DNA of 64,000 nt from Hoeflea marina (GTDB lineage: Bacteria; Pseudomonadota; Alphaproteobacteria; Rhizobiales; Rhizobiaceae), in assembly GCF_003182275.1 (NCBI RefSeq), contig NZ_QGTR01000002.1:910237-974236 (forward strand). The letters run 5' to 3'. Positions 33,640 to 44,148 of this stretch are shown piece by piece. The notes beneath the pieces are model-generated. The model was not told where the DNA came from. It ran no database searches and worked only from the letters and a program-made list of their open reading frames with translations. A program made the translations under genes and the position numbers. The stretch's first letter is position 1; each line of letters opens with the position of its first letter.

Positions 33640-35017
33640 CTCGCTTACCGCCCGGGTTCTCGTCATTGCCACGGTCTGGGCGGTCATCGCGCTGGTGGTG
33701 ATCGCGCTGGTGATCCAGGCGCTCTACCGCACCGGCAGCGAGCGCGCCTTCCGCGATCTGCTGCGCGCCCAGCTCAACAGCGTCATCAACGCGGTCTCGA
33801 TGGATCCTGAGGGCCGGCTCAGCGGCGACCCCGAACTGGGCGATCTCGCCTTCGCTCGACCCGGGAGCGGCTGGATCTGGATTGTCGATCCGCTGCCTGC
33901 CGTCGGCGGCAAGACCGCCGCGCGGCTTGCCTCGGTATCGATCGGCAATGACGACATTGCCTCCCCCAGCCTGGCCGCCGTTCCCTTCGACTCGCGCTAC
34001 ATCCGCGCCTATTCGGCCAGCGACGCCTCCGGCAACGCCCTCGAGGTGGTGGAGACGGAGGTCGACCTGGTCAACGGCGCCGCCCGGTTTCGAGTCGCCG
34101 GCAACCGCGAAGTGCTGGAGGACGACGTGGCGGCCTTCTCGGGCCGGCTCTTCCTTGCGCTCGCCCTCTTCGGCATCGGCAGCGTCGTCATCAACGCGCT
34201 CGCCATCCTTTACGGACTCAAGCCTCTCGACGATGTCAGCCGCGCGCTCGGCCGCATCCGGGCGGGGGAGGCCGACGCGCTCACCGGCGCGTTCCCGCGC
34301 GAGATCGCGCCGCTGGCAGGCGAGGTCAATGCGCTCATCGAGATGAACCGGCGCGTCGTCGACCGAGCCCGCATGCAGGTCGGCAACCTCGCCCATTCGC
34401 TAAAAACCCCGATCGCCGTCCTGCTCAACGAATCCAAGGACATGACAGAGGCTCACGGCAAGCTGGTGCGCATCCAAGCCGACACCATGCAGGCCCAGGT
34501 GCAGACCTATCTCGACCGCGCCCGGATCGCCGCGCAGCGCGGCAGCGTGCTGGCCCGCACCGAGGCCCGGCCGTCGATCGAACGGCTGGTGCGGGTGATG
34601 CGCAAGCTCAATCCGGAACTGGAGTTCGTGGCCGACATTGCCCCCGGCAACGCGATCGTCTCGATGGAGCAGCAGGATTTCGAGGAAATCCTCGGCAACC
34701 TTGTGGAAAATGCCGCCAAGTTTGCCCGCGGCAGGGTCGAGGTGCGACTGCGTCCCGCCCCGGCTCCCGACGGCGCGGCGGCCGACCGCGGCTGGATTTC
34801 GCTGTCCATCGACGACGACGGTCCGGGCCTGACCGAACCGCAGATGGCCGAGGCCATGAAGCGCGGCAGGCGCCTCGACGAGAGCAAGCCGGGCACCGGG
34901 CTCGGCCTGTCCATCGTCTCGGAAATCTCGGCCGAATACCACGGACGCATCCGCCTCGACCGCAGCGCGTCCGGTGGCCTGTCGGCGCAGTTGCTGCTGC
35001 CCTCGCTCCTCTCCTGA
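33629..35017 (+). CDS. feuQ: FeuQ-like sensor histidine kinase
   Basis: A 462-residue inner-membrane kinase: membrane segments at about 10-31 and 171-193 around a periplasmic sensor domain, a HAMP-like linker, HisKA with NLAHSLKTPIAVL (His255), and an HATPase with NLVENAAKF, DDDGPGL and GTGLGLSIV. The periplasmic domain would be where FeuN acts. The gene overlaps feuP, so both are made from one transcript. Confidence 0.82.
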   Translation: MRASSLTARVLVIATVWAVIALVVIALVIQALYRTGSERAFRDLLRAQLNSVINAVSMDPEGRLSGDPELGDLAFARPGSGWIWIVDPLPAVGGKTAARLASVSIGNDDIASPSLAAVPFDSRYIRAYSASDASGNALEVVETEVDLVNGAARFRVAGNREVLEDDVAAFSGRLFLALALFGIGSVVINALAILYGLKPLDDVSRALGRIRAGEADALTGAFPREIAPLAGEVNALIEMNRRVVDRARMQVGNLAHSLKTPIAVLLNESKDMTEAHGKLVRIQADTMQAQVQTYLDRARIAAQRGSVLARTEARPSIERLVRVMRKLNPELEFVADIAPGNAIVSMEQQDFEEILGNLVENAAKFARGRVEVRLRPAPAPDGAAADRGWISLSIDDDGPGLTEPQMAEAMKRGRRLDESKPGTGLGLSIVSEISAEYHGRIRLDRSASGGLSAQLLLPSLLS

Positions 35018-35146
35018 TCGTGATGACGGCGATGGATCCCGGCGGTTGCAGCGTGGGTGCCGCGTTGCCATATTGACGCCACAGCAGGGTGGAACATCGA
35101 TCTTGGCCGGACCGCGACTGTCGGAGGCCGACGAAGGAGTGGAACA

Positions 35147-35605
35147 ATGACAATCCCCAGGGCTCGACAGGCCGGGCTGACGGCCGTGCTGCTGGCTCTT
35201 GCCATCCCTGCCGGCTGCTCGACCGGTCCGACTTCGGTTTCGCCCCTGTCCTTCGGACCTCTCGGCGGCGGTGTTTCGCAAAACCAGCAGTCCGAGTCGA
35301 TTCTCGCCCAGCTCAACGGCGGGGTGCTGCCTCCCGTTGCCCTCGGCGGCCTGCCCAATGCCGACAGGACCCGCGCGCTGGAAGCCGAATATCGCGCGCT
35401 GGAAGCCACGCCGAGCGGCCAGTCTGTTGCCTGGAAGAGTCCGGACGGCCGGGCGTCGGGCAAGGTGACTGCGGCCACCCCCTATCAGGTCGGTCAGCAG
35501 AATTGCCGTCAGTATTCCCATTCCGCGGTGCTCAACGGCGCGAGCGTGGCTGGCCAGGGTGCGGCATGCCGCAACGAAGATGGCAGTTGGACGCCGCTCA
35601 CCTGA
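35147..35605 (+). CDS. 17-kDa surface-antigen-like lipoprotein (RT0821/Lpp0805 type)
   Basis: A 152-residue protein with a hydrophobic leader ending in a lipobox-like IPAGC (Cys about 24). The mature part ends in the conserved module AWKSPDGRASGKVTAATPYQ and QNCRQYSHSAVLNGASVAGQ with GAACRNEDGSWTPL, seen in rickettsial 17-kDa antigen and RT0821/Lpp0805 surface proteins. It is probably outer-membrane anchored. GGAGTGG precedes the ATG at 35147. It is monocistronic between feuQ and the cytochrome c genes. Confidence 0.75.
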   Translation: MTIPRARQAGLTAVLLALAIPAGCSTGPTSVSPLSFGPLGGGVSQNQQSESILAQLNGGVLPPVALGGLPNADRTRALEAEYRALEATPSGQSVAWKSPDGRASGKVTAATPYQVGQQNCRQYSHSAVLNGASVAGQGAACRNEDGSWTPLT

Positions 35606-35777
35606 CCGTTCCGTCCGGTTGATTCGATATCCCGATCTCCTGGACAATTGTCCGGCGCCGGGCTCGTGTTGCTGGATCCTCGCTCTTGAACGCCCGTTTC
35701 GCGACCAAACGCCCCATGGCCGCGCCATATGGCCGAATGCTGTTGGAAAACAGCCGACGCTCGGATATTGAAGCCTC

Positions 35778-37310
35778 ATGTTGTTTTGGGTTCTCGCCGC
35801 CGCCATGACCGCCGTCGCCACGCTGGCCCTCCTGGGGCCGCTCATGCGCGCGCGCGCCACCGTCACCGCTCCCGCCAGCCATGACGCCGAAGTCTATCGC
35901 GACCAGCTGGCCGAGGTGGAGCGGGATCTGGCCGCCGGCACCATCGAACCGTCCCAGGCGGATGTCGCCAGGACAGAAATCAGCCGCCGCCTGCTCGCCG
36001 CCGCCCGCAAGGCCGAGGCTGAGGAGGGGGCCGCGCCTGCCTCGCGGCGGGGCGCGACGCGGCTGGCGATGGCCGCCGTTGTCATTCTCATTCCGGCCAT
36101 CGCGCTTTCGGCCTATCTGCGGCTCGGCAGTCCCGGCAATGGCGGCGAGCCGCTGGCGGCGCGGATGGCCAATCCGACGGCCAGCGACGATATCGGCGTC
36201 CTGATCGCCAAGGCCGAGCAGCATCTTGCAGAAAACCCAGATGACGGCCGCGGCTGGGACGTGCTGGGTCCGATCTATCTGCGCACCGGCAGGCTCGAAG
36301 ACGCCGCCCATGCCTATCGCAGGGCGATCTCGCTGCTGGGTCCGACCTCGGACCGCCAGGCGGGTCTCGGCGAAGCGCTGGTCTCGGCCTCTGACGGCGT
36401 CGTCACCGACGAGGCGCGGCTGGTGTTCCAGAGCGCGCGCGAGCTCGATCCCGGCGATCCGCGTCCGTCCTTCTACCTGGCCGTGGCCATTGCCCAGGAA
36501 GGTCGCAAGGCCGAAGCCATCGCCGCCTTCCAGGCGCTCGCCGACCGCTCGCCGCCCGACGCGCCCTGGCTGTCGGCCATCGAACGCCAGATCGCCGCCA
36601 TCGGACGGCCTGACGCGGCCACCGGGCCGCAACTGGCATTGCGCGGTCCCTCCGAGGCCGACATCGCCGCAGCCGCAGACATGGCGCCCTCCGATCGCCT
36701 GGCGATGATCCGCTCGATGGTCACCGGGCTTGAAGCGCGGCTCAAGGAAAATCCGGACGACATCGAGGGCTGGCTGAGGCTGATCCGCAGCCAGCAGGTG
36801 CTGGGCGATACGTCGGCCGCCCAGGCGGCGCTGGCGCGCGGCTTCGCCGCTTTCCCCGACGACAGCGAGCAGAAGACCTCCCTGTCCAGGCTTGCCGATG
36901 AACTGGCGCCCAACGCCAATGCCACGCTTGGCGGAGTGATGATCCCGCAGGCCGCTCAGCCGGCGCCCGATACCGCCCCCGCGCCGTTCATCGTGCCCGA
37001 TGCGTCCGCCCTGCCCAGCGCGCAGCCGCCCGGCAACCCGAGCCAGGCCGACATGGCTGCGGCCGCGGACATGACTCCGGCCGACAGGATGGAGATGGTC
37101 CGCTCGATGGTCGCCACCCTCGATGCCCGGCTCACGGACAATCCCGACAATATCGAGGGCTGGCTGCGGCTGGTCCGCTCCTACACGGTGCTCGGCGACC
37201 CTGCTGCGGCGAAAACCGCGCTGGCGCGCGCCAGGTCCGCTTTCGCCGATGACGCCGCCAAAACAGCGCAGTTGTCTGATCTGGCCGCCGAACTGAAGCT
37301 CGAGCAGTGA
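35778..37310 (+). CDS. ccmI: Cytochrome c maturation protein CcmI (CycH)
   Basis: A 510-residue protein with two membrane segments (about 1-22 and 97-116) around a cytoplasmic loop with [20 protein letters not shown], then a periplasmic TPR region (about 140-270). CcmI holds apocytochrome c for the heme lyase CcmF/H. Family members usually have about 370-400 residues; here a module near 291-376 ([32 protein letters not shown]) is repeated near 421-507 ([32 protein letters not shown]), which explains the extra length. First gene of a ccmI-E-F-H operon. Confidence 0.9.
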   Translation: MLFWVLAAAMTAVATLALLGPLMRARATVTAPASHDAEVYRDQLAEVERDLAAGTIEPSQADVARTEISRRLLAAARKAEAEEGAAPASRRGATRLAMAAVVILIPAIALSAYLRLGSPGNGGEPLAARMANPTASDDIGVLIAKAEQHLAENPDDGRGWDVLGPIYLRTGRLEDAAHAYRRAISLLGPTSDRQAGLGEALVSASDGVVTDEARLVFQSARELDPGDPRPSFYLAVAIAQEGRKAEAIAAFQALADRSPPDAPWLSAIERQIAAIGRPDAATGPQLALRGPSEADIAAAADMAPSDRLAMIRSMVTGLEARLKENPDDIEGWLRLIRSQQVLGDTSAAQAALARGFAAFPDDSEQKTSLSRLADELAPNANATLGGVMIPQAAQPAPDTAPAPFIVPDASALPSAQPPGNPSQADMAAAADMTPADRMEMVRSMVATLDARLTDNPDNIEGWLRLVRSYTVLGDPAAAKTALARARSAFADDAAKTAQLSDLAAELKLEQ

Positions 37311-37320
37311 CGGAGAGCCC

Positions 37321-37794
37321 ATGACCCGCAAGCAGAAACGCCTGTCCATCATTGCCGCAGGTGCAGTCTTCATCGTCGCCGCGGTCGCCCTGGTGACGAG
37401 TGCGCTGCGCGAGCAGATCGTGTTCTTCAATTCACCCACCGACGTGCTGGCCCAGACGGTCACGCCCGGCGCGCGCGTGCGGCTGGGCGGGCTGGTGGAG
37501 GAGGGCTCGGTGATCCGCGGCCAGGACACGACGGTGACCTTCAAGGTGACAGATACCACCAATGCCGTGCATGTGAGCTACAAGGGCATTCTTCCCGACC
37601 TGTTCCGCGAGGGCCAGGGGGTGGTCACCGAAGGCGTGTTCGACCAGACGACCGGCGAGTTCATCGCCGATTCGGTGCTGGCCAAGCACGACGAGAACTA
37701 CATGCCCAAGGAGGTCGCCGATGCGCTCAAGGCGCAGGGCGTCTGGAAAGAGGGCGATGCGACGCCGGGCGTGACGCCTCAGGGCAGCAACTGA
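37321..37794 (+). CDS. ccmE: Heme chaperone CcmE (CycJ)
   Basis: A 157-residue protein with an N-terminal membrane anchor (about 9-29), a periplasmic OB-fold ([38 protein letters not shown]) and the heme-attachment motif KHDENYMP, whose His covalently binds heme. It carries heme from CcmC to the CcmF/H lyase. It begins 10 bp after ccmI with GAGAG upstream. Confidence 0.95.
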   Translation: MTRKQKRLSIIAAGAVFIVAAVALVTSALREQIVFFNSPTDVLAQTVTPGARVRLGGLVEEGSVIRGQDTTVTFKVTDTTNAVHVSYKGILPDLFREGQGVVTEGVFDQTTGEFIADSVLAKHDENYMPKEVADALKAQGVWKEGDATPGVTPQGSN

Positions 37795-37834
37795 CCGAGC
37801 AATCGACAAGGGCCGATGGCCGAGGGAAACGGGC

Positions 37835-39826
37835 ATGATCACCGAACTGGGCCATTTCGCATTGATCCTGGCGCTGGCGGCCTGCATCATCCAGTCGACG
37901 GTGCCGTTCGTCGGCGCCAGGCGCAGGGACACGTCGATGATGGCGGTGGGCCCGGTCGCCGCCGTGACCTCCTTCGTGCTGGTGCTGATCTCCTTCTTCG
38001 CCCTCGTTCACGCCTATGTCGTGTCCGATTTCTCGGTCATCAACGTGGTCGAGAACTCGCATTCGCTCAAGCCGCTGATCTACAAGATCAGCGGCGTGTG
38101 GGGGAACCACGAGGGCTCGATGTTGTTGTGGATCACCATCCTGGTGCTGTTTTCGGCGCTGGTGGCGACGTTCGGCGGCAATCTTCCGGAGTCGCTGAAG
38201 GCCAATGTGCTCTCGGTGCAGGCCTGGGTCACCACCGCCTTCCTGCTGTTCGTGCTCCTGACGTCGAACCCGTTCCTGCGCGCGAGCCCGGCGCCGCTCG
38301 AGGGCAATGACCTCAATCCGGTGCTGCAGGACATCGGTCTCGCCATTCATCCGCCGCTGCTCTATCTCGGCTATGTCGGTTTCTCGATCTCGTTCTCCTT
38401 TGCCATCGCCGCGCTGATCGAAGGGCGCATCGACGCGGCCTGGGCGCGCTGGGTGCGGCCCTGGACCCTGGCCGCCTGGTCGTTTCTGACCGCCGGCATC
38501 GCCATGGGCTCCTACTGGGCCTATTACGAACTGGGCTGGGGCGGCTGGTGGTTCTGGGATCCGGTCGAGAACGCCTCCTTCATGCCGTGGCTCGCCGGCA
38601 CGGCGCTGCTGCATTCGGCGCTGGTGATGGAAAAGCGCGAGGCGCTCAAGATCTGGACGGTGCTTCTGGCCATCCTGACCTTCTCGTTCTCGCTGCTCGG
38701 CACCTTCCTGGTGCGGTCCGGCGTGCTCACCTCGGTGCACGCCTTCGCCACCGACCCGGCGCGCGGCGTGTTCATTCTCGGCATCCTGATCCTGTTCATC
38801 GGCGGCGCGCTGGCGCTGTTCGGCTTTCGCGCCGCGGCGCTCAAGTCGGGGGGGATGTTCGCGCCGGTTTCGCGCGAGGGCGCGCTGGTGCTCAACAACC
38901 TGTTCCTCACCACCGCGGCGGCAACCGTGCTCGTCGGCACGCTTTATCCGCTGCTGCTCGAAGCCACCACCGGCACCAAGATCTCGGTGGGGGCGCCGTT
39001 CTTCAATCTGACTTTCGGGCCGCTGATGGTGCCGCTGCTCATCGCCGCCCCCTTCGGGCCGCTGCTTGCCTGGAAGCGCGCCGATCTGGCCGGCGTGGCC
39101 CAGCGGCTCTATCTCGCCGTCGGTGCCGCCCTTCTGGTTGGTCTCGCGGTGCTTTACATGCACACCGGCGCGCCGGTGCTGGCCGCGCTCGGCATCGCGC
39201 TCGGCGTCTTCGTCATCGGCGGCGCGCTCACCGATCTCGGCGGCCGCATCGGCATCGGGCGCGTATCCGCGGCCATCGCCTGGAGTCGGTTCAAGGGCCT
39301 TCCGCGCGCCGCCTTCGGCACCGCGCTGGCCCATGCCGGCCTCGGAATCACCGTCATCGGCGTGGTGGCAGCCTCCGTCTTCTCGACCGAACTGGTCACG
39401 GCGATGAAGCCGGGCGACACCGCCGAGGCGGGCGGCTATGCGGTGCGATTCGAGGGCATGCGCGACGTCAACGGTCCGAACTACACCTCCCAGGCCGGCG
39501 AATTCTCGATCCGCCGGGGCGGCGTCGAGGTGGCGCGGCTGTCGAGCGCCAAGCGCTTCTATCCGGCCCGGCGCATGCCGACCACCGAAGCGGGCATCGT
39601 CACCTTCGGCCTCAGCCAGCTCTACATCTCGCTCGGCGACCCCGAGTCCAATGGCGGCCTCGTGGTGCGGATCTGGTGGAAGTCCTGGATCACCTGCATC
39701 TGGTACGGCGCCATCCTGATGATGCTGGGCGGCGTGCTGTCGCTGAGCGACCGCAGGCTCCGGGTCGGCGCGCCGAACCGGGCCCGGACACCGCGGCGCG
39801 CAAGCACGGTCGAGGCGGGCGCATGA
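37835..39826 (+). CDS. ccmF: Heme lyase subunit CcmF (CycK)
   Basis: A 663-residue polytopic membrane protein with about 15 hydrophobic segments, the early motif [12 protein letters not shown] and the tryptophan-rich heme-handling WWD motif in [20 protein letters not shown]. Conserved His residues flank it. It receives heme from CcmE and attaches it to apocytochrome c together with CcmH/I. The stop overlaps the ccmH start (ATGA). Confidence 0.95.
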   Translation: MITELGHFALILALAACIIQSTVPFVGARRRDTSMMAVGPVAAVTSFVLVLISFFALVHAYVVSDFSVINVVENSHSLKPLIYKISGVWGNHEGSMLLWITILVLFSALVATFGGNLPESLKANVLSVQAWVTTAFLLFVLLTSNPFLRASPAPLEGNDLNPVLQDIGLAIHPPLLYLGYVGFSISFSFAIAALIEGRIDAAWARWVRPWTLAAWSFLTAGIAMGSYWAYYELGWGGWWFWDPVENASFMPWLAGTALLHSALVMEKREALKIWTVLLAILTFSFSLLGTFLVRSGVLTSVHAFATDPARGVFILGILILFIGGALALFGFRAAALKSGGMFAPVSREGALVLNNLFLTTAAATVLVGTLYPLLLEATTGTKISVGAPFFNLTFGPLMVPLLIAAPFGPLLAWKRADLAGVAQRLYLAVGAALLVGLAVLYMHTGAPVLAALGIALGVFVIGGALTDLGGRIGIGRVSAAIAWSRFKGLPRAAFGTALAHAGLGITVIGVVAASVFSTELVTAMKPGDTAEAGGYAVRFEGMRDVNGPNYTSQAGEFSIRRGGVEVARLSSAKRFYPARRMPTTEAGIVTFGLSQLYISLGDPESNGGLVVRIWWKSWITCIWYGAILMMLGGVLSLSDRRLRVGAPNRARTPRRASTVEAGA

Positions 39827-40311
39827 TCCGGTCGCTCCGGCCGCTGGGTCTCGCACTGCTGCTGCTGCTGGGTTCGCTCGCCGCCGCCGGCGCGGTGACG
39901 CCCGATGAAATGCTCGACAATCCGGTGCTCGAGCAGCGCGCCCGCGCGCTTTCCGCCGAGTTGCGCTGCCTTGTCTGCCAGAACCAGTCGATCGATGATT
40001 CCAACGCCGAGCTCGCCCGCGATCTCAGGCTGCTGGTGCGCGAGAGGCTGGTCGACGGAGACAGCGACCGCGAGGTGCTTGATTACGTGGTCTCTCGCTA
40101 CGGTGAATTCGTGCTGCTCAAGCCGCGGCTTTCGGTCCGCACCTGGCTGCTGTGGGGCACGCCGGTCATGATGCTGCTGGCGGGCGCGCTGGCGCTGCTG
40201 GCCGGCGCGCGCGGCCGATCCAGGGCGGTCGATGCCGGGGCCGCGCGGTTGAGCGAGGCCGAGCAGCAGGAACTCGCCCGACTGCTGGCCGACCGCAATC
40301 CGGACACCTGA
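39823..40311 (+). CDS. ccmH: Cytochrome c maturation protein CcmH (CycL)
   Basis: A 162-residue protein with a signal peptide (about 1-24), the redox motif [20 protein letters not shown] and a C-terminal membrane segment (about 104-123). The CxxC reduces the apocytochrome heme-binding cysteines. It completes the ccmI-E-F-H operon; the ccmABC genes are not in this window. Confidence 0.95.
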   Translation: MIRSLRPLGLALLLLLGSLAAAGAVTPDEMLDNPVLEQRARALSAELRCLVCQNQSIDDSNAELARDLRLLVRERLVDGDSDREVLDYVVSRYGEFVLLKPRLSVRTWLLWGTPVMMLLAGALALLAGARGRSRAVDAGAARLSEAEQQELARLLADRNPDT

Positions 40312-40341
40312 CGGCCAGCCGTCAAAAGATGTGAAGATGCC

Positions 40342-41568
40342 ATGACCGCAGTCACGCAGCGCGCAGAGTTTTCCGGCCATTCCGGAGCCCGACTCGCCGC
40401 CCGGCTGGACATCCCCGATGGCGCCGTTCGCGCCTGGGCGCTGTTTGCCCATTGCTTCACCTGTTCCAAGGACAGTCTGGCGGCGCGGCGGATTTCCGCC
40501 GAACTGGCCAGGGCCGGCATCGCCGTCATGCGGTTCGATTTCACCGGCCTGGGATCCAGCGAAGGCGATTTCGCCTCGACGAACTTCTCCTCCAATGTCG
40601 AGGATCTGGTCGCGGCGGCTGAGTGGCTGGCCGAGCACCGCGGGGCGCCGGAAATCCTCATCGGTCATTCGCTCGGCGGCGCCGCGGTGCTGGCCGCCGC
40701 TTCGGCTCTGCCCGGAGTCAAGGCCGTCGCCACCATCGGCGCGCCGGCCGATGTCAGCCATGTGCTGCACAATTTCGGCCATCAGGCCGAGGCGATCGAG
40801 CGCCATGGCGAGGCCGAGGTTTCCCTCGCTGGCCGCCCCTTCACGATCCGCCGGCAATTCATCGAGGACGCCCGAAGCACCGATCTGGCCGCCCGCATCG
40901 CTGAGCTGCGGGTGCCCTTGCTGATCCTGCATGCGCCGCTCGACGAGGCGGTGGGCATCGACAACGCCGCGCAGATATTCGCCGCCGCCCGCCATCCCAA
41001 GAGCTTCGTCTCGCTCGATGGCGCCGACCACCTGCTCACCTCGCCCGCCGACGCCGCCTTCGCGGCCGGGCTAATCGGTGCCTGGGCCACGCGCTACCTG
41101 GCGCCCGACGAGGCCCAGGACGCCAAGCCGGTCGAGGACGTTCGAGTCGCGGAGACCGGGCAGGGGCGTTTTCAGGTCGTCGTCCAGGCGGGGATCCACC
41201 GCTTCATGGCCGATGAGCCCGAAGCGGTCGGCGGCTCCGACACCGGACCCTCGCCCTACGATCTCATGGCCGCGGCACTTGGCGCCTGCACGGCGATGAC
41301 GCTGCGCATGTATGCCGGAGCCAAGAAGCTTGAGCTCGGCCTGATCAGCGTCGAGGTCCGGCACGCCCGGATTCACATGGCCGACTGCCTTGAATGCACC
41401 GAAGAGCAGCGGGCCGGCACGGGGAAGATAGACCGGTTCGAGCGGATCATCTCGGTCGATGGCGGGACGGACCCGGAGTTGGCCCGCAAGCTGGTCGAGA
41501 TTGCGGGGAAATGCCCGGTCCACCGCACCCTCGAAGCGCGGTCGACGATCGTCACCCGGGTGCAGTGA
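40342..41568 (+). CDS. Fused alpha/beta hydrolase - OsmC family protein
   Basis: A 408-residue fusion. Residues 1-255 are an alpha/beta hydrolase with nucleophile elbow IGHSLGGAA and a late His in DGADHLLTSP. Residues 270-405 are OsmC-like, with PSPYDLMAAALGACTAMTLR and the second cysteine in AGKCPVHRTL. OsmC proteins reduce organic hydroperoxides; the Cys pair (ALGACT and GKCPVH) is present. This fusion is widespread in proteobacteria. It follows the ccm operon by 30 bp but is not functionally tied to it. Confidence 0.92.
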   Translation: MTAVTQRAEFSGHSGARLAARLDIPDGAVRAWALFAHCFTCSKDSLAARRISAELARAGIAVMRFDFTGLGSSEGDFASTNFSSNVEDLVAAAEWLAEHRGAPEILIGHSLGGAAVLAAASALPGVKAVATIGAPADVSHVLHNFGHQAEAIERHGEAEVSLAGRPFTIRRQFIEDARSTDLAARIAELRVPLLILHAPLDEAVGIDNAAQIFAAARHPKSFVSLDGADHLLTSPADAAFAAGLIGAWATRYLAPDEAQDAKPVEDVRVAETGQGRFQVVVQAGIHRFMADEPEAVGGSDTGPSPYDLMAAALGACTAMTLRMYAGAKKLELGLISVEVRHARIHMADCLECTEEQRAGTGKIDRFERIISVDGGTDPELARKLVEIAGKCPVHRTLEARSTIVTRVQ

Positions 41569-41690
41569 CAGCCGCAGCCCGGCGAACATTACCAAGGTTT
41601 AATGATCCGGAAAGGTTGCCGTAACCGCCCACCCTCTATCTGTTTCTGGACGCCGGTATTCCGGTGAACCAATTGAAAAGAGGATGACAG

Positions 41691-43268
41691 ATGTCAAAGA
41701 CCTTCCGGATTTCCCCCAAGCGCCTCCTGACCACCACTGCCATTGCCGGCATGGCTGCAGCGATGCTTGCCACCGGCATGCCGGTCACGACGGCTCCTGC
41801 GCTCGCCGACGCTGTGCGGGTCGAGGCGCCTCAGGCCCCGAGCTTCGCCGATGTCGTCGCAGGCGTGTCGCCGGCCGTGGTTTCCGTCCGCGTCCAGGCC
41901 GAAGTCAAGCCGGTTTCCGACAGCGGCTTCAATTTCGAATTCAACGGCAAGGGTCTCGAAGACCTGCCGGACGACAACCCGATGAAGCGCTTCTTCGACC
42001 AGTTCAACAAGGGCTTCGGCGGTCCCGAGGGCCGGGGCCGCGACCATGACAGGCGCGCCGAGCGTGACCACGGCCCCAAGGGCCCGGGCATGGACCGCCC
42101 CGGTCGCGTGCGTCCGGTCAGCCAGGGTTCGGGCTTCTTCATCTCCGAGGACGGCTACCTGGTCACCAACAACCACGTGGTTGAAGACGGCTCCGCCTTC
42201 ACCGTGATCATGGACGACGGCACAGAGCTTGATGCCAAGCTCATCGGCCGCGACTCGCGCACCGACCTCGCCGTGCTCAAGGTCGAGGAAGCCCGCAAGT
42301 TCACCTATGTCGGCTTTGCCGACGACAAGTCGGTCCGCGTCGGCGACTGGGTGGTGGCCGTCGGCAACCCCTTCGGTCTCGGCGGCTCGGTGACGGCGGG
42401 CATCGTCTCGGCCCGCGGCCGTGACATCGGCGCCGGCCCGTATGACGACTTCATCCAAGTGGATGCCGCCGTCAACCGCGGCAATTCCGGCGGCCCGACC
42501 TTCAACCTCAACGGCGAAGTCATCGGCGTCAACACCGCCATCTTCTCGCCGTCGGGCGGCAATGTCGGCATCGCGTTCGCCATTCCGGCGTCCACGGTGA
42601 AGGCTGTCGTGCAGGATCTGGTCAAGAGCGGTTCGGTCGAGCGCGGCTGGCTCGGTGTCCAGATCCAGCCGGTGACCAAGGACATCGCCGAATCGCTCGG
42701 CTTGGCCGAAGCCACCGGAGCGCTGGTCACCGCGCCGCAGGATGATGCCCCCGCCGCCAAGGCCGGCATCAAGGCCGGCGACGTGGTCACCGCCGTCAAC
42801 GGTGACACGGTCAAGGACCCCCGCGACCTCGCCAAGCGCATCGCCGCCTTCAATCCCGGCGAGTCGGTCGACGTGACCGTCTGGCGCGACGGCAAGAGCA
42901 GCGACGTCAAGGTGGATCTCGGCTCGCTTCCCGCCGAAATGGCCGCGGCGACGCCTGACCAGCCAGCCGAGCCGGATGCGCCGGCCGCCGCCGACACCAC
43001 GCTCGACCGCTTCGGTCTGACCGTGACGCCGGCGGAAGACGGCAATGGCCTGGTGATCACCGATGTCGCCACCGACTCGGCCGCCGAGGATCGCGGCCTG
43101 CAGGCCGGTGATGTCATCCTCGCCGTCAACAACGAGGAGGTGAAGGACGCCAAGGACGTCGTCCGCATCATCACCGCCGCGGCCAAGGACGGTCGCAAGG
43201 CCGCGCTGTTCCAGGTGGAAAACGAAAACCGCTCGCGCTTCGTCGCCCTGCCCATCGACCAGGGCTGA
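41691..43268 (+). CDS. degP: Periplasmic Do-type serine protease DegP
   Basis: A 525-residue protein with a signal peptide (about 1-40), a trypsin-like domain with catalytic His162 (TNNHVVED), Asp192 (SRTDLAVLK) and Ser266 (RGNSGGPTF), and two PDZ domains (about 300-395 and 435-520). A charged insert of about 40 residues (GRGRDHDRRAERDHGP) stands in the LA-loop position. It degrades or holds misfolded envelope proteins. The location upstream of a two-component system and glnE matches degP1 of rhizobia. A strong terminator follows. Confidence 0.94.
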   Translation: MSKTFRISPKRLLTTTAIAGMAAAMLATGMPVTTAPALADAVRVEAPQAPSFADVVAGVSPAVVSVRVQAEVKPVSDSGFNFEFNGKGLEDLPDDNPMKRFFDQFNKGFGGPEGRGRDHDRRAERDHGPKGPGMDRPGRVRPVSQGSGFFISEDGYLVTNNHVVEDGSAFTVIMDDGTELDAKLIGRDSRTDLAVLKVEEARKFTYVGFADDKSVRVGDWVVAVGNPFGLGGSVTAGIVSARGRDIGAGPYDDFIQVDAAVNRGNSGGPTFNLNGEVIGVNTAIFSPSGGNVGIAFAIPASTVKAVVQDLVKSGSVERGWLGVQIQPVTKDIAESLGLAEATGALVTAPQDDAPAAKAGIKAGDVVTAVNGDTVKDPRDLAKRIAAFNPGESVDVTVWRDGKSSDVKVDLGSLPAEMAAATPDQPAEPDAPAAADTTLDRFGLTVTPAEDGNGLVITDVATDSAAEDRGLQAGDVILAVNNEEVKDAKDVVRIITAAAKDGRKAALFQVENENRSRFVALPIDQG

Positions 43269-43334
43269 TCCCACTGCCCGCGGGATTGCCGGTCGAACGA
43301 TCTGTCGCCCCCCGGCCGGCATAACGCGTGCAAA

Positions 43335-43370
43335 GACAGCGGGTCGCCCCATCGGCCCGCTGTCGCTTTT
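43335..43370 (+). terminator. Rho-independent terminator after degP
   Basis: A perfect 9-bp stem GACAGCGGG / CCCGCTGTC (43335-43343 with 43356-43364), a 12-nt loop, then GCTTTT. Confidence 0.8.
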
Positions 43371-43464
43371 CCAGGAGACCGTCGCGATGACCCAGGCTTT
43401 CCATGGCCGCGCTGCCGATCTGAGCACTTGTGAGGCCGTCACCGAAGCGGCTAGGATCGACGGC

Positions 43465-44142
43465 ATGAAGATTCTCATCATCGAAGACGACCTCGAGACC
43501 GCCGCCTACCTGACCAAGGCGTTTCGCGAGGCGGGCATCACCGTCGATCACGCCAGCGACGGCGACAGCGGCTATTTTCTCGCATCCGAAAATCCCTATG
43601 ACGTGCTGGTGGTCGACCGCATGCTGCCGCGCCGCGACGGGCTGTCGATCATTTCGGCCCTGCGCGCCAAGGGCGACGACACGCCGGCCCTGATCCTCTC
43701 CGCGCTGGGCCAGGTCGACGACCGGGTGACCGGGCTGAGGGCCGGCGGCGACGACTATCTCACCAAACCCTATGCCTTTTCCGAGCTGCTCGCCCGGGTC
43801 GAAATTCTCGGCCGTCGCAAGGGATTTCGCGACACCGAGACGAGCTACCGTGTCGGCGACCTGGAACTCGACCGGCTCAGTCATGAAGTCAGACGTGCCG
43901 GCCAGACCATATCGCTGCAGCCGCGCGAGTATCGGCTTCTCGAATATCTGATGAAGAACGCCGGCCAGGTGGTCACGCGCACCATGCTGCTTGAGCATGT
44001 CTGGGATTACCATTTCGACCCGCAGACCAATGTCATCGACGTGCATGTCTCCCGCCTCAGGGGCAAGATCGAGAAGGACTTCGGCGAACCGCTGCTGCGC
44101 ACCGTTCGCGGCGCCGGCTACATGATGAAAGCCGAGGGCTGA
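43465..44142 (+). CDS. OmpR-family response regulator
   Basis: A 225-residue protein. The receiver has EDD, phospho-acceptor Asp51 in VVDRMLPRRDG and Lys in YLTKPYAFSE. The winged helix contains LQPREYRLLEYLMKN and NVIDVHVSRLRGKI. The ATG at 43465 begins the receiver fold; the 26 codons open upstream are unlikely to be translated. It is followed 6 bp later by its probable kinase. The pair lies between degP and glnE as in other rhizobia; the signal is not known. Confidence 0.9.
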   Translation: MKILIIEDDLETAAYLTKAFREAGITVDHASDGDSGYFLASENPYDVLVVDRMLPRRDGLSIISALRAKGDDTPALILSALGQVDDRVTGLRAGGDDYLTKPYAFSELLARVEILGRRKGFRDTETSYRVGDLELDRLSHEVRRAGQTISLQPREYRLLEYLMKNAGQVVTRTMLLEHVWDYHFDPQTNVIDVHVSRLRGKIEKDFGEPLLRTVRGAGYMMKAEG

Positions 44143-44148
44143 ATTCGC

